A stretch of 64,000 nucleotides of DNA from Bradyrhizobium lablabi (GTDB taxonomy: Bacteria > Pseudomonadota > Alphaproteobacteria > Rhizobiales > Xanthobacteraceae), in NCBI RefSeq assembly GCF_900141755.1, contig NZ_LT670844.1, positions 682,001-746,000 of the forward strand, in the 5' to 3' direction. Under the pieces are notes generated by a model. The model did no database searches. It was not told the DNA's origin and saw nothing but the letters and a program-made list of their open reading frames with translations. How positions within the stretch are numbered: the first letter of the stretch is position 1; each line of letters opens with the position of its first letter. A program made the position numbers and the translations under genes. This document shows, in pieces, positions 15,374-23,241 of the stretch.

Positions 15374-15631
15374 TCAGGCCACCCCGGCATGTCTCAAACG
15401 TGAGGTATGATCCTTCTTTGCGCGAGGACTTCTTGAACCGGCGACATGGCGGGAGCGACCAACGGATGTTCGCAGAGTCCGACGATCCTCGTCGCAACGG
15501 AAACGGCCAACGCGAACCGACATGGTTCTTTTTTTGAGGTCGGCCTCGCGGAGGAGCCAATCCGAGATGATGTGCTCGCGATTCCTCTTCTGACCCGTAA
15601 AGGACTTTCCGCAGAAACAACAAAGTCTCGC
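15374..15631 (-). pseudogene. Truncated HNH-like gene fragment
   Basis: From ATG 15631 the frame reads MARLCCFCGKSFTGQKRNRE, then HIISDWLLREADLKKRTMSV, with C5-x2-C8 and a following R-E-H, as in HNH-type proteins. After about 45 residues the sequence becomes Arg/Ser-rich and unlike any domain, and no second Cys pair is found. It is probably the first third of a broken gene related in type to 9507-10184. The surrounding 15153-15845 region shows no other gene. Confidence 0.45.
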
Positions 15632-15845
15632 CATGCGTCGTGCTATCAAGCCTGACCCGTTCGAAATGCTCTCGACCATGCCATTGTACTCTCAAATTTC
15701 TTTCAAGAATTAAGCTTAAGCTGTTCAAATAACGCAATAATTTCGGCAGTCGGAGCCGAGCATAGAGTTCTAAACGTATCCAGGAACCCCAGCCAGCCGC
15801 CGGATTGAGAGATCAATGAAACGGCGGCGCGTCTCGACAGCCGCG

Positions 15846-16238
15846 TTAATGACGCGCCGGCCGCCGGCACACCAGATCAATCTCGATCAGGGCATCATAC
15901 GCAAGCCCGGTCACGCCGACACAGGTGCGGGCCGGCAGGCGGCCCTCCGCGAAATAACTCCGATAGGTCGCGTTCATCGCCGCGTAGTCCTGCTTGAAAC
16001 GCGTCAAATATATCCGCGCCATCACGACATTTTCAAAACCAAGATCGAGCCCGGCCAGTACCAGCCGCAGATTTTCCATCACCGCGCGGGTCTGCGCCTC
16101 GATGCCGTCGGGCAATTGGCCGGGTGCATCGGGCGTATCCGGCATCTGTCCGGTGACAAAGACAAAACCGTCGGTTTCGACGGCGTGGCTGAACGGCGCT
16201 ACCGGTTTCGGGCCGCCGGCGATCATGTGGAATTTCAA
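15846..16238 (-). CDS. RidA-family protein, copy B
   Basis: This 130-residue protein is the intact, family-length RidA homologue (MKFHMIAGGPKPVAPFSHAV to VCRRPARH) with a TTG start. It lies downstream of the AraC-acetamidase fusion on the same strand, 125 bp away across a repeat element, so the two may be co-transcribed. A partnership is plausible because RidA proteins often sit beside amidohydrolases and remove reactive imines; the particular substrate is unknown. Copy A at 11711-12118 is a close duplicate. Confidence 0.87.
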   Translation of the reverse strand: MKFHMIAGGPKPVAPFSHAVETDGFVFVTGQMPDTPDAPGQLPDGIEAQTRAVMENLRLVLAGLDLGFENVVMARIYLTRFKQDYAAMNATYRSYFAEGRLPARTCVGVTGLAYDALIEIDLVCRRPARH

Positions 16239-16260
16239 TTGAAGCAGCCTCTATTTTTAT

Positions 16261-16356
16261 TCGAGCATGATCTCCGGGCAAACGCTTCGCGTTTGTCCCG
16301 AGGAAAACCGGTTCCCACCCTCGGGTCAAGCCCGAGGGCATGCTCTTCCGGATCAT
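16261..16356. repeat. GAGCATGATC-type dispersed repeat, expanded copy
   Basis: The block starts TCGAGCATGATC and ends CCGGATCATGC, and contains GGAAAACCGGTTCCCAC as in the copies at 52945-52991 and 62301-62347. Two extra hairpins are inserted: CAAACGCTTCGCGTTTG and a CCCTCGGG/CCCGAGGG pair. It separates the fusion gene from ridA copy B and may act as a partial terminator. Confidence 0.7.
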
Positions 16357-16363
16357 GCGGTTG

Positions 16364-18709
16364 TCAGGATCGCGGGACGTTTTCGAACAAGCGCTTGCTC
16401 AGGATGGCATGGACGCCCCAATTGCCATCCACCACTTGCGTCACGCCGAAGTCGACCGCGGCCGACATCAACGCGATCGCCTCGTCTTCGCTCAACCCTT
16501 TGACGCTCATCAGGAAGCGGCGCATTTTGCGGAAGGCGTCCTTCATCGCAAGATCCAGCGACGAAGTCGCATAAACCTCGCTCTGCCCCTCGGCGCCGAA
16601 TTCGGCGAGATAGTTCGGATGGCTGAACCCGGTCAAGACCCAGTCGGTCGCGGTTTCGATCAAGGGATAGGTCAGGTCGGCGAAGATGCAGCCCGCCAGA
16701 TCAGCTTTCTTGTGCAGGATGAGCTGGAACGTTCCGGTCATCGAACATTCGATGGCGGTGCCACCCAACTCACCGTCACCCTGCGAGGCATGTGGATCGC
16801 CGACCGAAAACAGGGCGCCCGGCACCGAGACCGGCAGATAGACCGTCGATCCCTTGCCGAGCCGCCAATTGTCGAGATTGCCGCCGAAATAGGACGGCGG
16901 AATCGAGTCGACAAAATCGACCTCGCGCGGCGCCACCGCGATCACCCCGAAATGCGGCCGCAAGGGAATGCGAATGCCGTCGAGCACGTTATGCCTGCGC
17001 TTGACCGAGCCTGCTATCACCGGCACGCCGGGGTAATCGTAGGTCACGTGAACCACGCCGAACGGATCGACCTGCGGTTCCCAGCGATAGGAGTACAACG
17101 CCCGCGCATAGGGCGCCTCGTTGTCTTCGAAAATCTCAAAGATCGTCACCGCCTCGCGCGGTTTTGGTTCGGCGAGCAGCTCGTTGTAGTGATATCCCCA
17201 CCACGCCGCGACGCTGGAGCCGAAGACCTGGCCGTCGAAATCCGGGTTTTTGCTCGGGCGCGGCACGATGTCGAGGATGCGGACCTCGAGCACATCGCCG
17301 GGCTGCGCGTCCTTAACCGCCACCGGCCCCGTGCAAATGTGCACGCCAAACCCCTCGCCAGCGCCGCGGCCGTAGACCGACGCGTCCATCGGGCCGGCGC
17401 CGCGCCGATCGACATTTTTTGCCTCACGAGTCCAGTGAAACACGCTTTCGGCCCCCGCATCGCCCGTGATCATGCGCTCCGGATCGTCGGAGGCATGCTG
17501 GGTCAGGGTCTCGATGGTGATCGTATCGCCGGAATTGATTTCGATTTGCGGCTGTAGCGATCTGGAAAAATATCCCCAATGCACCCGCGCGGCCTCCACC
17601 GCCAAATGATGGTGACGACGCTCGCCTTCGGCGCCCGGGCTGGCTTCGGCTGGCACCGGCGCTGCGCTGTTTCGTGCTACCGCGGAGGGATGATGGCTGC
17701 GCAGCTGCGCCAGCGCCTGCTGCGGCCAGCCGCGCTGGCCGGTCGCAGCCGCGGACGCCGCGGCGCGCTCGAGCTCCTGCTGGCGGAATTCGCGCGGCGA
17801 CAGTCCGAAGCGGTGGCGGAACGCCCGGCTGAAATGCGCGGAATCATTAAATCCGTTGCGAAAGGCGATTTCCGAGATCGAGTGATGGGCTTCCGCTGGA
17901 CTTGAAAGCTCCGTCGATGTCCGCTGCAGCCGGCGCTCGCGCAAATAATGCGTAAAGCTGCTGCCGGAGCCTTCGAACAGCTTTTGCAAATATCGCTCGG
18001 AAATCCCCTCTAGCTCGGCCACCCGCGCCGGCGTCAGCTCGGGATCGTCAAGCCTGCGCTCGATGGTCTGGCAGAGACGGTGCAGGATCGCCGCCTGCGT
18101 CACGGTGCCGCCCGCATCCGCTGTCGGCGGCACCAATTGCCGAACGAAGGTCGGCAAGAGATCGGCGAGGCTTTGGGCGACCGCAGCCCATTCGGGATCG
18201 GACAATGTCTCGAGGTTTCGCGCTGATGTCTCCAAGGTGCGGGAAAACACCTCGGTAAAACCGCCCGGCGGCAGCACCCGGACTTCGTCGAATACCGGGT
18301 TGCTCACTTTGCGGCCATGAAAGGCTTCCGAGGTCACCGACAGGACCACGGCGCGCAAATCGCGCTGGAACGCGACGCTCCAGTCGCCCTTTCGCGGCAA
18401 TAGAAGTAGCTGCCCGACTGAGATGATCTGATGACCGGCGCCAGTCCGCAACGTGACCCCGTCCTCGGCCGGCAACAATACGATCGGCACGTCGTCGGCC
18501 GGGTGTGGCAACGGCGATACAGCCTGCGATCCCGCGGCCAGCTTTGCCAATACGACGCCTTCGGCATGGCGCCGTGATGCGGTGGCATGCCCAGCGTGCA
18601 CGCTGGATGCCGCCGATGGCTTGAGGCCGACAGCGCTCAAGACGTCCTGCCACGCCTCCTGCCGGTCGCTTTCGCAATAAGATTCGCTCGTGAATGGGCG
18701 GAAGCTCAT
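16364..18709 (-). CDS. AraC-type regulator fused to acetamidase/formamidase, 781 aa
   Basis: Residues 1-200 look like the ligand-sensing half of an AraC/XylS regulator (MSFRPFTSESYCESDRQEAW). Residues 208-312 are a clear AraC double helix-turn-helix (ILHRLCQTIERRLDDPELTP, SERYLQKLFEGSGSSFTHYL, FNDSAHFSRAFRHRFGLSPR). A linker follows, and residues 370-781 are a full FmdA/AmdA-type amidase (RVHWGYFSRSLQPQIEINSG, GVHICTGPVAVKDAQPGDVL, YFGGNLDNWRLGKGSTVYLP, SVGDPHASQGDGELGGTAIE). No stop codon or frameshift separates the parts. The enzyme family hydrolyses short amides to ammonia and acid. The single polypeptide suggests an amide-sensing autoregulator or a fused pair acting together; this is inference. 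The start is placed at MSFRPF; upstream codons run into a repeat. Confidence 0.88.
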   Translation of the reverse strand: MSFRPFTSESYCESDRQEAWQDVLSAVGLKPSAASSVHAGHATASRRHAEGVVLAKLAAGSQAVSPLPHPADDVPIVLLPAEDGVTLRTGAGHQIISVGQLLLLPRKGDWSVAFQRDLRAVVLSVTSEAFHGRKVSNPVFDEVRVLPPGGFTEVFSRTLETSARNLETLSDPEWAAVAQSLADLLPTFVRQLVPPTADAGGTVTQAAILHRLCQTIERRLDDPELTPARVAELEGISERYLQKLFEGSGSSFTHYLRERRLQRTSTELSSPAEAHHSISEIAFRNGFNDSAHFSRAFRHRFGLSPREFRQQELERAAASAAATGQRGWPQQALAQLRSHHPSAVARNSAAPVPAEASPGAEGERRHHHLAVEAARVHWGYFSRSLQPQIEINSGDTITIETLTQHASDDPERMITGDAGAESVFHWTREAKNVDRRGAGPMDASVYGRGAGEGFGVHICTGPVAVKDAQPGDVLEVRILDIVPRPSKNPDFDGQVFGSSVAAWWGYHYNELLAEPKPREAVTIFEIFEDNEAPYARALYSYRWEPQVDPFGVVHVTYDYPGVPVIAGSVKRRHNVLDGIRIPLRPHFGVIAVAPREVDFVDSIPPSYFGGNLDNWRLGKGSTVYLPVSVPGALFSVGDPHASQGDGELGGTAIECSMTGTFQLILHKKADLAGCIFADLTYPLIETATDWVLTGFSHPNYLAEFGAEGQSEVYATSSLDLAMKDAFRKMRRFLMSVKGLSEDEAIALMSAAVDFGVTQVVDGNWGVHAILSKRLFENVPRS

Positions 18710-18995
18710 ACATCGACCCCAAACACGCGAATCGAAGCAACCTCCGTGCCAAAGGCGCGGCCCCAGCCGCCCCGCGGGCGACCAGATACCGCTTCCGGAT
18801 ATCCTCAAGGGGATTCTCCCCCGACATCCCGCTGGGTTCCACGCTCTGGAGCCCACTGCATGGCCTCGTGGTTCGAGACGCGCGGCCTTGCCGCGCTCCT
18901 CACCATGAGGGTCTTGGACCTCATCCTGAGGAGCCGCGCCCTTGCGCGGCGTCTCGAAGGATGAAGCCACCGAACTGGAAAATCGCTCCCGGACC
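18710..18995. other. Intergenic region between the two acetamidase genes
   Basis: It holds the dispersed repeat at 18871-18963 and no gene. The promoter of the AraC-acetamidase gene should lie here, but I see no clear motif. Confidence 0.4.
18871..18963. repeat. Dispersed palindromic repeat (CTCATCCTGAGGAGC type)
   Basis: It contains GTTCGAGACGC at the left, ACCTCATCCTGAGGAGC in the middle and GCGTCTCGAAGGATG at the right, the same words as in 20317-20467. The left and right ends are partly inverted copies. Placed between genes, it is probably a REP-like element. Confidence 0.7.
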
Positions 18996-20237
18996 TCAGT
19001 CGCACCGGAAGACGTTTTTCCGGATGGTGCCGTGGACGCCCCAATTAGCGTCGACCACCTGGGTCACGCCGAAATCGGCGCCCACCGACATCAGCGAGAT
19101 GGCCTCGTCTTCGCTTAGGCCATGCACCGTCATCAGGAACCGGCGCAATTTTCGGAACGCGTCCCGCATGGCGCGGTCGAGGCTCGAATGGTTGGCAATC
19201 TCTAATTGCGCATTGGCGCCGAGCTCGGCGAGATAGTTCGGATAGGTAAAGCCGTAGACCGACCAGGCGTGGTCGGTCTCCAGCATCGGATGGGATAGTC
19301 CCTCCAGCGCCGTGCCGCCGAGATCGCGGTTCTTGTGCAGGATGAACTCGAAATCGCCGGTCAGCGAGGTCTCGATGGCGGTGCCGCCGAGCTCGCTGTC
19401 GCCCTGGGCCGCATGCGGATCCCCGACCGAGAAGAAGGCGCCGGGAACGGCGACCGGATAATACATCCGCGCGCCCTTGCCGATCCGCCAGTCATCGATG
19501 TTGCCGCCGGTATAGCTCGGCGGGATCGAAGAGACAAAATCCGCCTCCGAGGGCGCAAGGCCCATGGTGCCGAAATGAAGCCGCGCCGGCACTTTTACAT
19601 TCGCGAGAATGTTCTCGCGCTTGCGGATGGTCGCGTGATCGACCCGCACGCCGGGATAGTCGATGGTGGCATGCACAATGCCGTCGGGATCGGTCTGCGG
19701 GGTCCAGACATAATTATAGACGGCTTTTGCAAACGGCTCGCCTGACGTGTCCAGTTCGAAGATTGTGATGACTTCGCGCGGCTTCGGCTCCTCGATCAGG
19801 TCGTGATAATGAAAGCCCCAATTCGCCGCGGCGTTGGAGCCGAAGCACCGGCCGGCGTGGCAGGCGCTGCAACTCGGGCGCGGCTTGATGTCGATGATGC
19901 GGACTTCCAGCACGTCGCCGGGCTCCGCGTTCTCCACCGCGACCGGCCCCGTCAGGAGGTGCACGCCGACGCCCTCGCCCGACCCGCGGATGAACGGCCC
20001 CTGCGTCGGGCCGGCGCCGCGGCGCGCCATCGCCTTATGCTCGCGGGTCCAGTGGAACACGCTTTCCGCGCCGGGATCGCCCGCGATCATGCGCTCGTAA
20101 TCGTCATTGGCGTGATGCGTCAACGTCTCGATGGTGGCGCGGTCTCCCGAGCGCAGCGTCAGCGCGGGCGCGACCTTCTTTGAGAAGTATCCCCAGTGGA
20201 CGGTCGCCGGAGATACCGGCAGCAGATGGTGCTTCAT
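18996..20237 (-). CDS. Acetamidase/formamidase family protein, 413 aa
   Basis: This stand-alone enzyme (MKHHLLPVSPATVHWGYFSK) is homologous to the C-terminal part of the fusion protein: HHANDDYERMIAGDPGAESV, GVHLLTGPVAVENAEPGDVL, SIPPSYTGGNIDDWRIGKGA, FFSVGDPHAAQGDSELGGTA and the C-terminus NWGVHGTIRKNVF. It should hydrolyse formamide, acetamide or related short amides in the cytoplasm. It has the normal family length and lacks the regulator. It lies upstream of and parallel to the fusion gene, and downstream of an ABC uptake system in the same direction, suggesting import and hydrolysis of a nitrogen source. Confidence 0.9.
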   Translation of the reverse strand: MKHHLLPVSPATVHWGYFSKKVAPALTLRSGDRATIETLTHHANDDYERMIAGDPGAESVFHWTREHKAMARRGAGPTQGPFIRGSGEGVGVHLLTGPVAVENAEPGDVLEVRIIDIKPRPSCSACHAGRCFGSNAAANWGFHYHDLIEEPKPREVITIFELDTSGEPFAKAVYNYVWTPQTDPDGIVHATIDYPGVRVDHATIRKRENILANVKVPARLHFGTMGLAPSEADFVSSIPPSYTGGNIDDWRIGKGARMYYPVAVPGAFFSVGDPHAAQGDSELGGTAIETSLTGDFEFILHKNRDLGGTALEGLSHPMLETDHAWSVYGFTYPNYLAELGANAQLEIANHSSLDRAMRDAFRKLRRFLMTVHGLSEDEAISLMSVGADFGVTQVVDANWGVHGTIRKNVFRCD

Positions 20238-20316
20238 GCGAGTGCCTCTTCAAAAAGCGATCGGTGGTGGATCGGGCGACCGACGCCGCCCCGCCGTCGT
20301 GCCGGTGAAAATATCT

Positions 20317-20467
20317 CCGACCTCATCCTGAGGAGCGCGCCCTTGCGCGCGTCTCGAAGGATGGCCGCGAGTCCGTGCGTTGCCGCCATCCTTCGAGACG
20401 CTTGCGGAGCCTGTCATCGGGCGCGCATTCGCGCGACCCGTTGGCAAGCTCCTCAGGATGAGGTCGG
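20317..20467. repeat. Dispersed palindromic repeat with perfect 20-bp ends
   Basis: CCGACCTCATCCTGAGGAGC at 20317-20336 is the exact reverse complement of 20448-20467. Inside are inverted copies of CATCCTTCGAGACGC and the segment CCTGTCATCGGGCGCGCATT. The end lies 20 bp from the stop codon of the transporter gene, so it can act as a terminator. Confidence 0.85.
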
Positions 20468-20486
20468 TATTCTCCTACAAGCGCGG

Positions 20487-22118
20487 TCATGCCGCGCTCT
20501 CCGGCGCGTCGTCGCCCTCCATCACGCTCAGGAAGCGCTGGGTCACGGGGTGGCTCGGATTGGTGAGGATTTCGTGGGCCGGCCCCTCTTCGAGGATCGA
20601 GCCGCCGGACAGGAATGCGACGCGATCGGCGACTTCGTCGGCGAAACGAATTTGATGGGTGGCGATGATCATGGTCAGCCCGTCATCGACGGCGAGCCGC
20701 CGGATGACTTCCAGCACCTCGCCCACGAGTTCGGGGTCGAGCGCTGACGTTGGCTCATCCAGCAACAGCACGCTGGGATTGGGCGCCAGCGCACGCGCAA
20801 TGGCGACGCGCTGCTGCTGGCCGCCGGAGAGATGCCGCGGCAAGGCATCCGCGCGATGGCTGAGACCGACGCGCTCGAGCAATTCGCGGGCGCGCCGGTC
20901 GGCATCGACACGGGTCATGCCGTGGACCCAGCGCAGCGGCCCCGCGACGTTCTCTTTTGCGCTCAAGTGAGAGAACAGGTTGAACTGCTGGAACACCATA
21001 CCGACGCCGACGCTCGCCCGTTCATGGGCGATGGCGCGCGGCGATAATGGCTTGCCGTCGTCGCGATGGCCGAGACGGCGGCCGCCGACGCGGACCATGC
21101 CGGAATCCCAGTCCTCCAGATGGTTGATGCAGCGCAGGAGCGTGCTTTTGCCCGAGCCGCTCGGCCCAAGCAGCGCCACCACCTCGCCGACCCGCACCGT
21201 CAGATCGAGCCCGTTGAGGACGGTCTGGCCACCGTAATTCTTGCGCAGATCGCTCACTTCGACGGCCACATTGTTGCGCTCGACCATGGCGGCGTGTTTT
21301 GCGCGATCCAGCCGCGAGGTCGCGCGGCGCGAAGGTGGCGGCAACTCGTCCGGCGGCGGATTTTGGGGGGCGATCGCGGGCACCGAGGTTTGTTCGGCCA
21401 GCGTCAGCCCGCCCGCCAGATCGGCGCGGCGCCAGGGCAGGAAGATCGCAAGCCGCCCCTGCGCCGTGGGCCGGTCGAGGTCGAGTGCGCGCTCGACGAA
21501 GAGCTGGATCACGCTGACCGCGGTGGTGAGCGCCAGATAGATCAGGCCGGAGGCAAAGAAGATCGAGAAGAAATCGAAGGTAGACGACGCGAGCTGCGTG
21601 CTCCGCAGCGTCAGCTCTTCCACCGAGATCACACTTGCGAGCGAGGAATTTTTCAGCGCGCTGACGGTTTCATTGCCGAAGGCCGGAATCATGGTCCGGA
21701 TCGCCTGCGGCGCGATGATCCGCCGCATCAACAGCGCCGGCGTCATCCCGAGCGCCTGGCCGGCCAGCACCTGTCCGCGGTCGACGCCGAGCACGCCGGC
21801 GCGAAGCATCTCGGCGATGAAGGGCGCTTCGTTGGCGGCAAGCGCCAAACCCGCCGCGCCGACCGCGCTGAGCTTGAGACCGATCTGCGGCAACGCGTCA
21901 TAGGCAAAAACCATCTGCAGGATCAGTGGCGTGCCGCGGAAGATCACGGTGTAGCCGCGGGCGAAGGCAGCCAGCACGGAAAACCGGCTGAGCTGCATCC
22001 ACGCCAGAACGAGGCCGAGGATCAGCCCGCCGCCTAACCCGAGCGCGGTCACCATGACGGTGAACCAGATGCCCTGGATCAGGTACGGCAGGCTGAGATA
22101 GTGGACGAAAAGCGACAT
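20487..22118 (-). CDS. Fused amino acid ABC transporter permease/ATPase, 543 aa
   Basis: The N-terminal half (residues 1-215) is a HisM/GlnP-type permease (LSLPYLIQGIWFTVMVTALG) with about five membrane spans and an EAA-like loop (GQALGMTPALLMRRIIAPQA). After a Pro-rich linker, residues 285-543 form a complete polar amino acid ATPase: Walker A GPSGSGKST, Q-loop VFQQFNLFSH, signature [15 protein letters not shown], Walker B LLLDEPTSALD and H-loop IIATHQ. Permease-ATPase fusion is known but uncommon in this family; a homodimer would supply both halves. ATG 22118 overlaps the stop of the binding-protein gene (TGATG). Confidence 0.93.
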   Translation of the reverse strand: MSLFVHYLSLPYLIQGIWFTVMVTALGLGGGLILGLVLAWMQLSRFSVLAAFARGYTVIFRGTPLILQMVFAYDALPQIGLKLSAVGAAGLALAANEAPFIAEMLRAGVLGVDRGQVLAGQALGMTPALLMRRIIAPQAIRTMIPAFGNETVSALKNSSLASVISVEELTLRSTQLASSTFDFFSIFFASGLIYLALTTAVSVIQLFVERALDLDRPTAQGRLAIFLPWRRADLAGGLTLAEQTSVPAIAPQNPPPDELPPPSRRATSRLDRAKHAAMVERNNVAVEVSDLRKNYGGQTVLNGLDLTVRVGEVVALLGPSGSGKSTLLRCINHLEDWDSGMVRVGGRRLGHRDDGKPLSPRAIAHERASVGVGMVFQQFNLFSHLSAKENVAGPLRWVHGMTRVDADRRARELLERVGLSHRADALPRHLSGGQQQRVAIARALAPNPSVLLLDEPTSALDPELVGEVLEVIRRLAVDDGLTMIIATHQIRFADEVADRVAFLSGGSILEEGPAHEILTNPSHPVTQRFLSVMEGDDAPESAA

Positions 22119-23035
22119 CACTTGACCGAGAGGATGTCAGGCTCCTTGAAGTTATTGACGTCGAGCTCCCACTTCTTGAGCAGCGCCATGTGAATTCCGG
22201 CTTTTTGGACTTCGATCAGCGCGGCGAGCACGGCGTCGCGAAATTCAGGCTTGTTCTTGGGAACGGCGATACCGACCGAATAAGGAATGGTGACCGCGAT
22301 CGCCTTTTCCAGTTTGTCGGGGTTGGCCTTCACCGCCTGATCGACGGTGTTGACGTCATTGACATAGGTGTCGGCGCGGCCGGCGAGGATCGCCTGAATG
22401 CAGTTGGCGTTGTTGTCGTAAAGCTGCAGCGTCGGCTCCGGCTTGCCGGCGGTCTTGCATTCCGGGATCAGCGCCTGGACCAGTGGGACTTCGACGAAGC
22501 CGGTATTTTCCGCCGCGGCCGAGCCGCACATCGAAATGTTGATGCCGGTGATCTTCTTTGGATTGCCCTTGGCGACCAGAACACCATCAAACACTTTCGA
22601 ATAGGTGATAAAATCGGCCGCCTTGGCGCGTTCTTCGGTCGCATAGATGTCGGAGATGACGATATCGGCCTGCCCGCTCGCCAATGTCGTGAGTAGGGCT
22701 GCGAAGGTCACGGGCTTGTAGGTCAGCGTGAAGCCGAGGCACTCGCCGATCTGCTCGCCGAGATCGATATCGAAGCCGACATATTTATTGGGGTCTTTCG
22801 GATCGATCGCTTCATAGCCCGGGGTGTGCGGGTTGATCGCGTTGACGAGCTGCTTGCCTTTGAGGCTCGGATATTTGGCCTGCAACGCGGCGCAGCCGGC
22901 TGGTGCTGCGGCATTGGCTGACATCGGGGCGCAAATGCCGGCCAGCAGAAAAGCAGCCAGCGCAGCCGTTCGAAATCCGGCACTCCCGGCGGATGGCCGC
23001 CGCATGTGGGCTTTTAAGGAAAAACGCTTATGCAT
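22118..23035 (-). CDS. Amino acid ABC transporter substrate-binding protein
   Basis: A 305-residue periplasmic receptor of the SBP_bac_3 family: a leader with a hydrophobic core (GFRTAALAAFLLAGICAPMS), then YVGFDIDLGEQIGECLGFTL, the family signature, and ADIVISDIYATEERAKAADF. Cysteines at the C-A-A-L start and later may form disulphides. It precedes and overlaps the permease-ATPase gene by a stop-start junction, forming a complete two-gene importer. The start is set at MHKRFS, where the leader begins. The ligand is probably a polar amino acid or amide; the neighbouring acetamidases make an amide-like nitrogen source plausible but unproven. Confidence 0.92.
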   Translation of the reverse strand: MHKRFSLKAHMRRPSAGSAGFRTAALAAFLLAGICAPMSANAAAPAGCAALQAKYPSLKGKQLVNAINPHTPGYEAIDPKDPNKYVGFDIDLGEQIGECLGFTLTYKPVTFAALLTTLASGQADIVISDIYATEERAKAADFITYSKVFDGVLVAKGNPKKITGINISMCGSAAAENTGFVEVPLVQALIPECKTAGKPEPTLQLYDNNANCIQAILAGRADTYVNDVNTVDQAVKANPDKLEKAIAVTIPYSVGIAVPKNKPEFRDAVLAALIEVQKAGIHMALLKKWELDVNNFKEPDILSVK

Positions 23036-23241
23036 CGGTTTGCTCCTTCGACGTTGCCATGGCGAAGCCATGTTCCAAGTTCGAAGCAGGAGCCTACGGT
23101 CACGTCCCCGTGCGCCGCTTGTCCCGGGGCGCACAAAAAGTTGGATCAGCCGCCCCCAGGATTTGGGCAACGGCTGCGGAATTTATGGGCGTGGGGATAA
23201 AAAATATGCAAGCGTGATCAAAACAAACTCAAGGCGAGGAA

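Noticed and set aside
16340..17557. Plus-strand open frame of 405 codons opposite the AraC-acetamidase gene
   Set aside because: It is antisense to a clear enzyme domain, is His/Arg/Gln-rich and shows the usual GC-rich shadow pattern.
21066..22037. Plus-strand open frame of 323 codons opposite the permease-ATPase gene
   Set aside because: Shadow of a real gene; Arg/Gln/His-rich with no recognisable fold.
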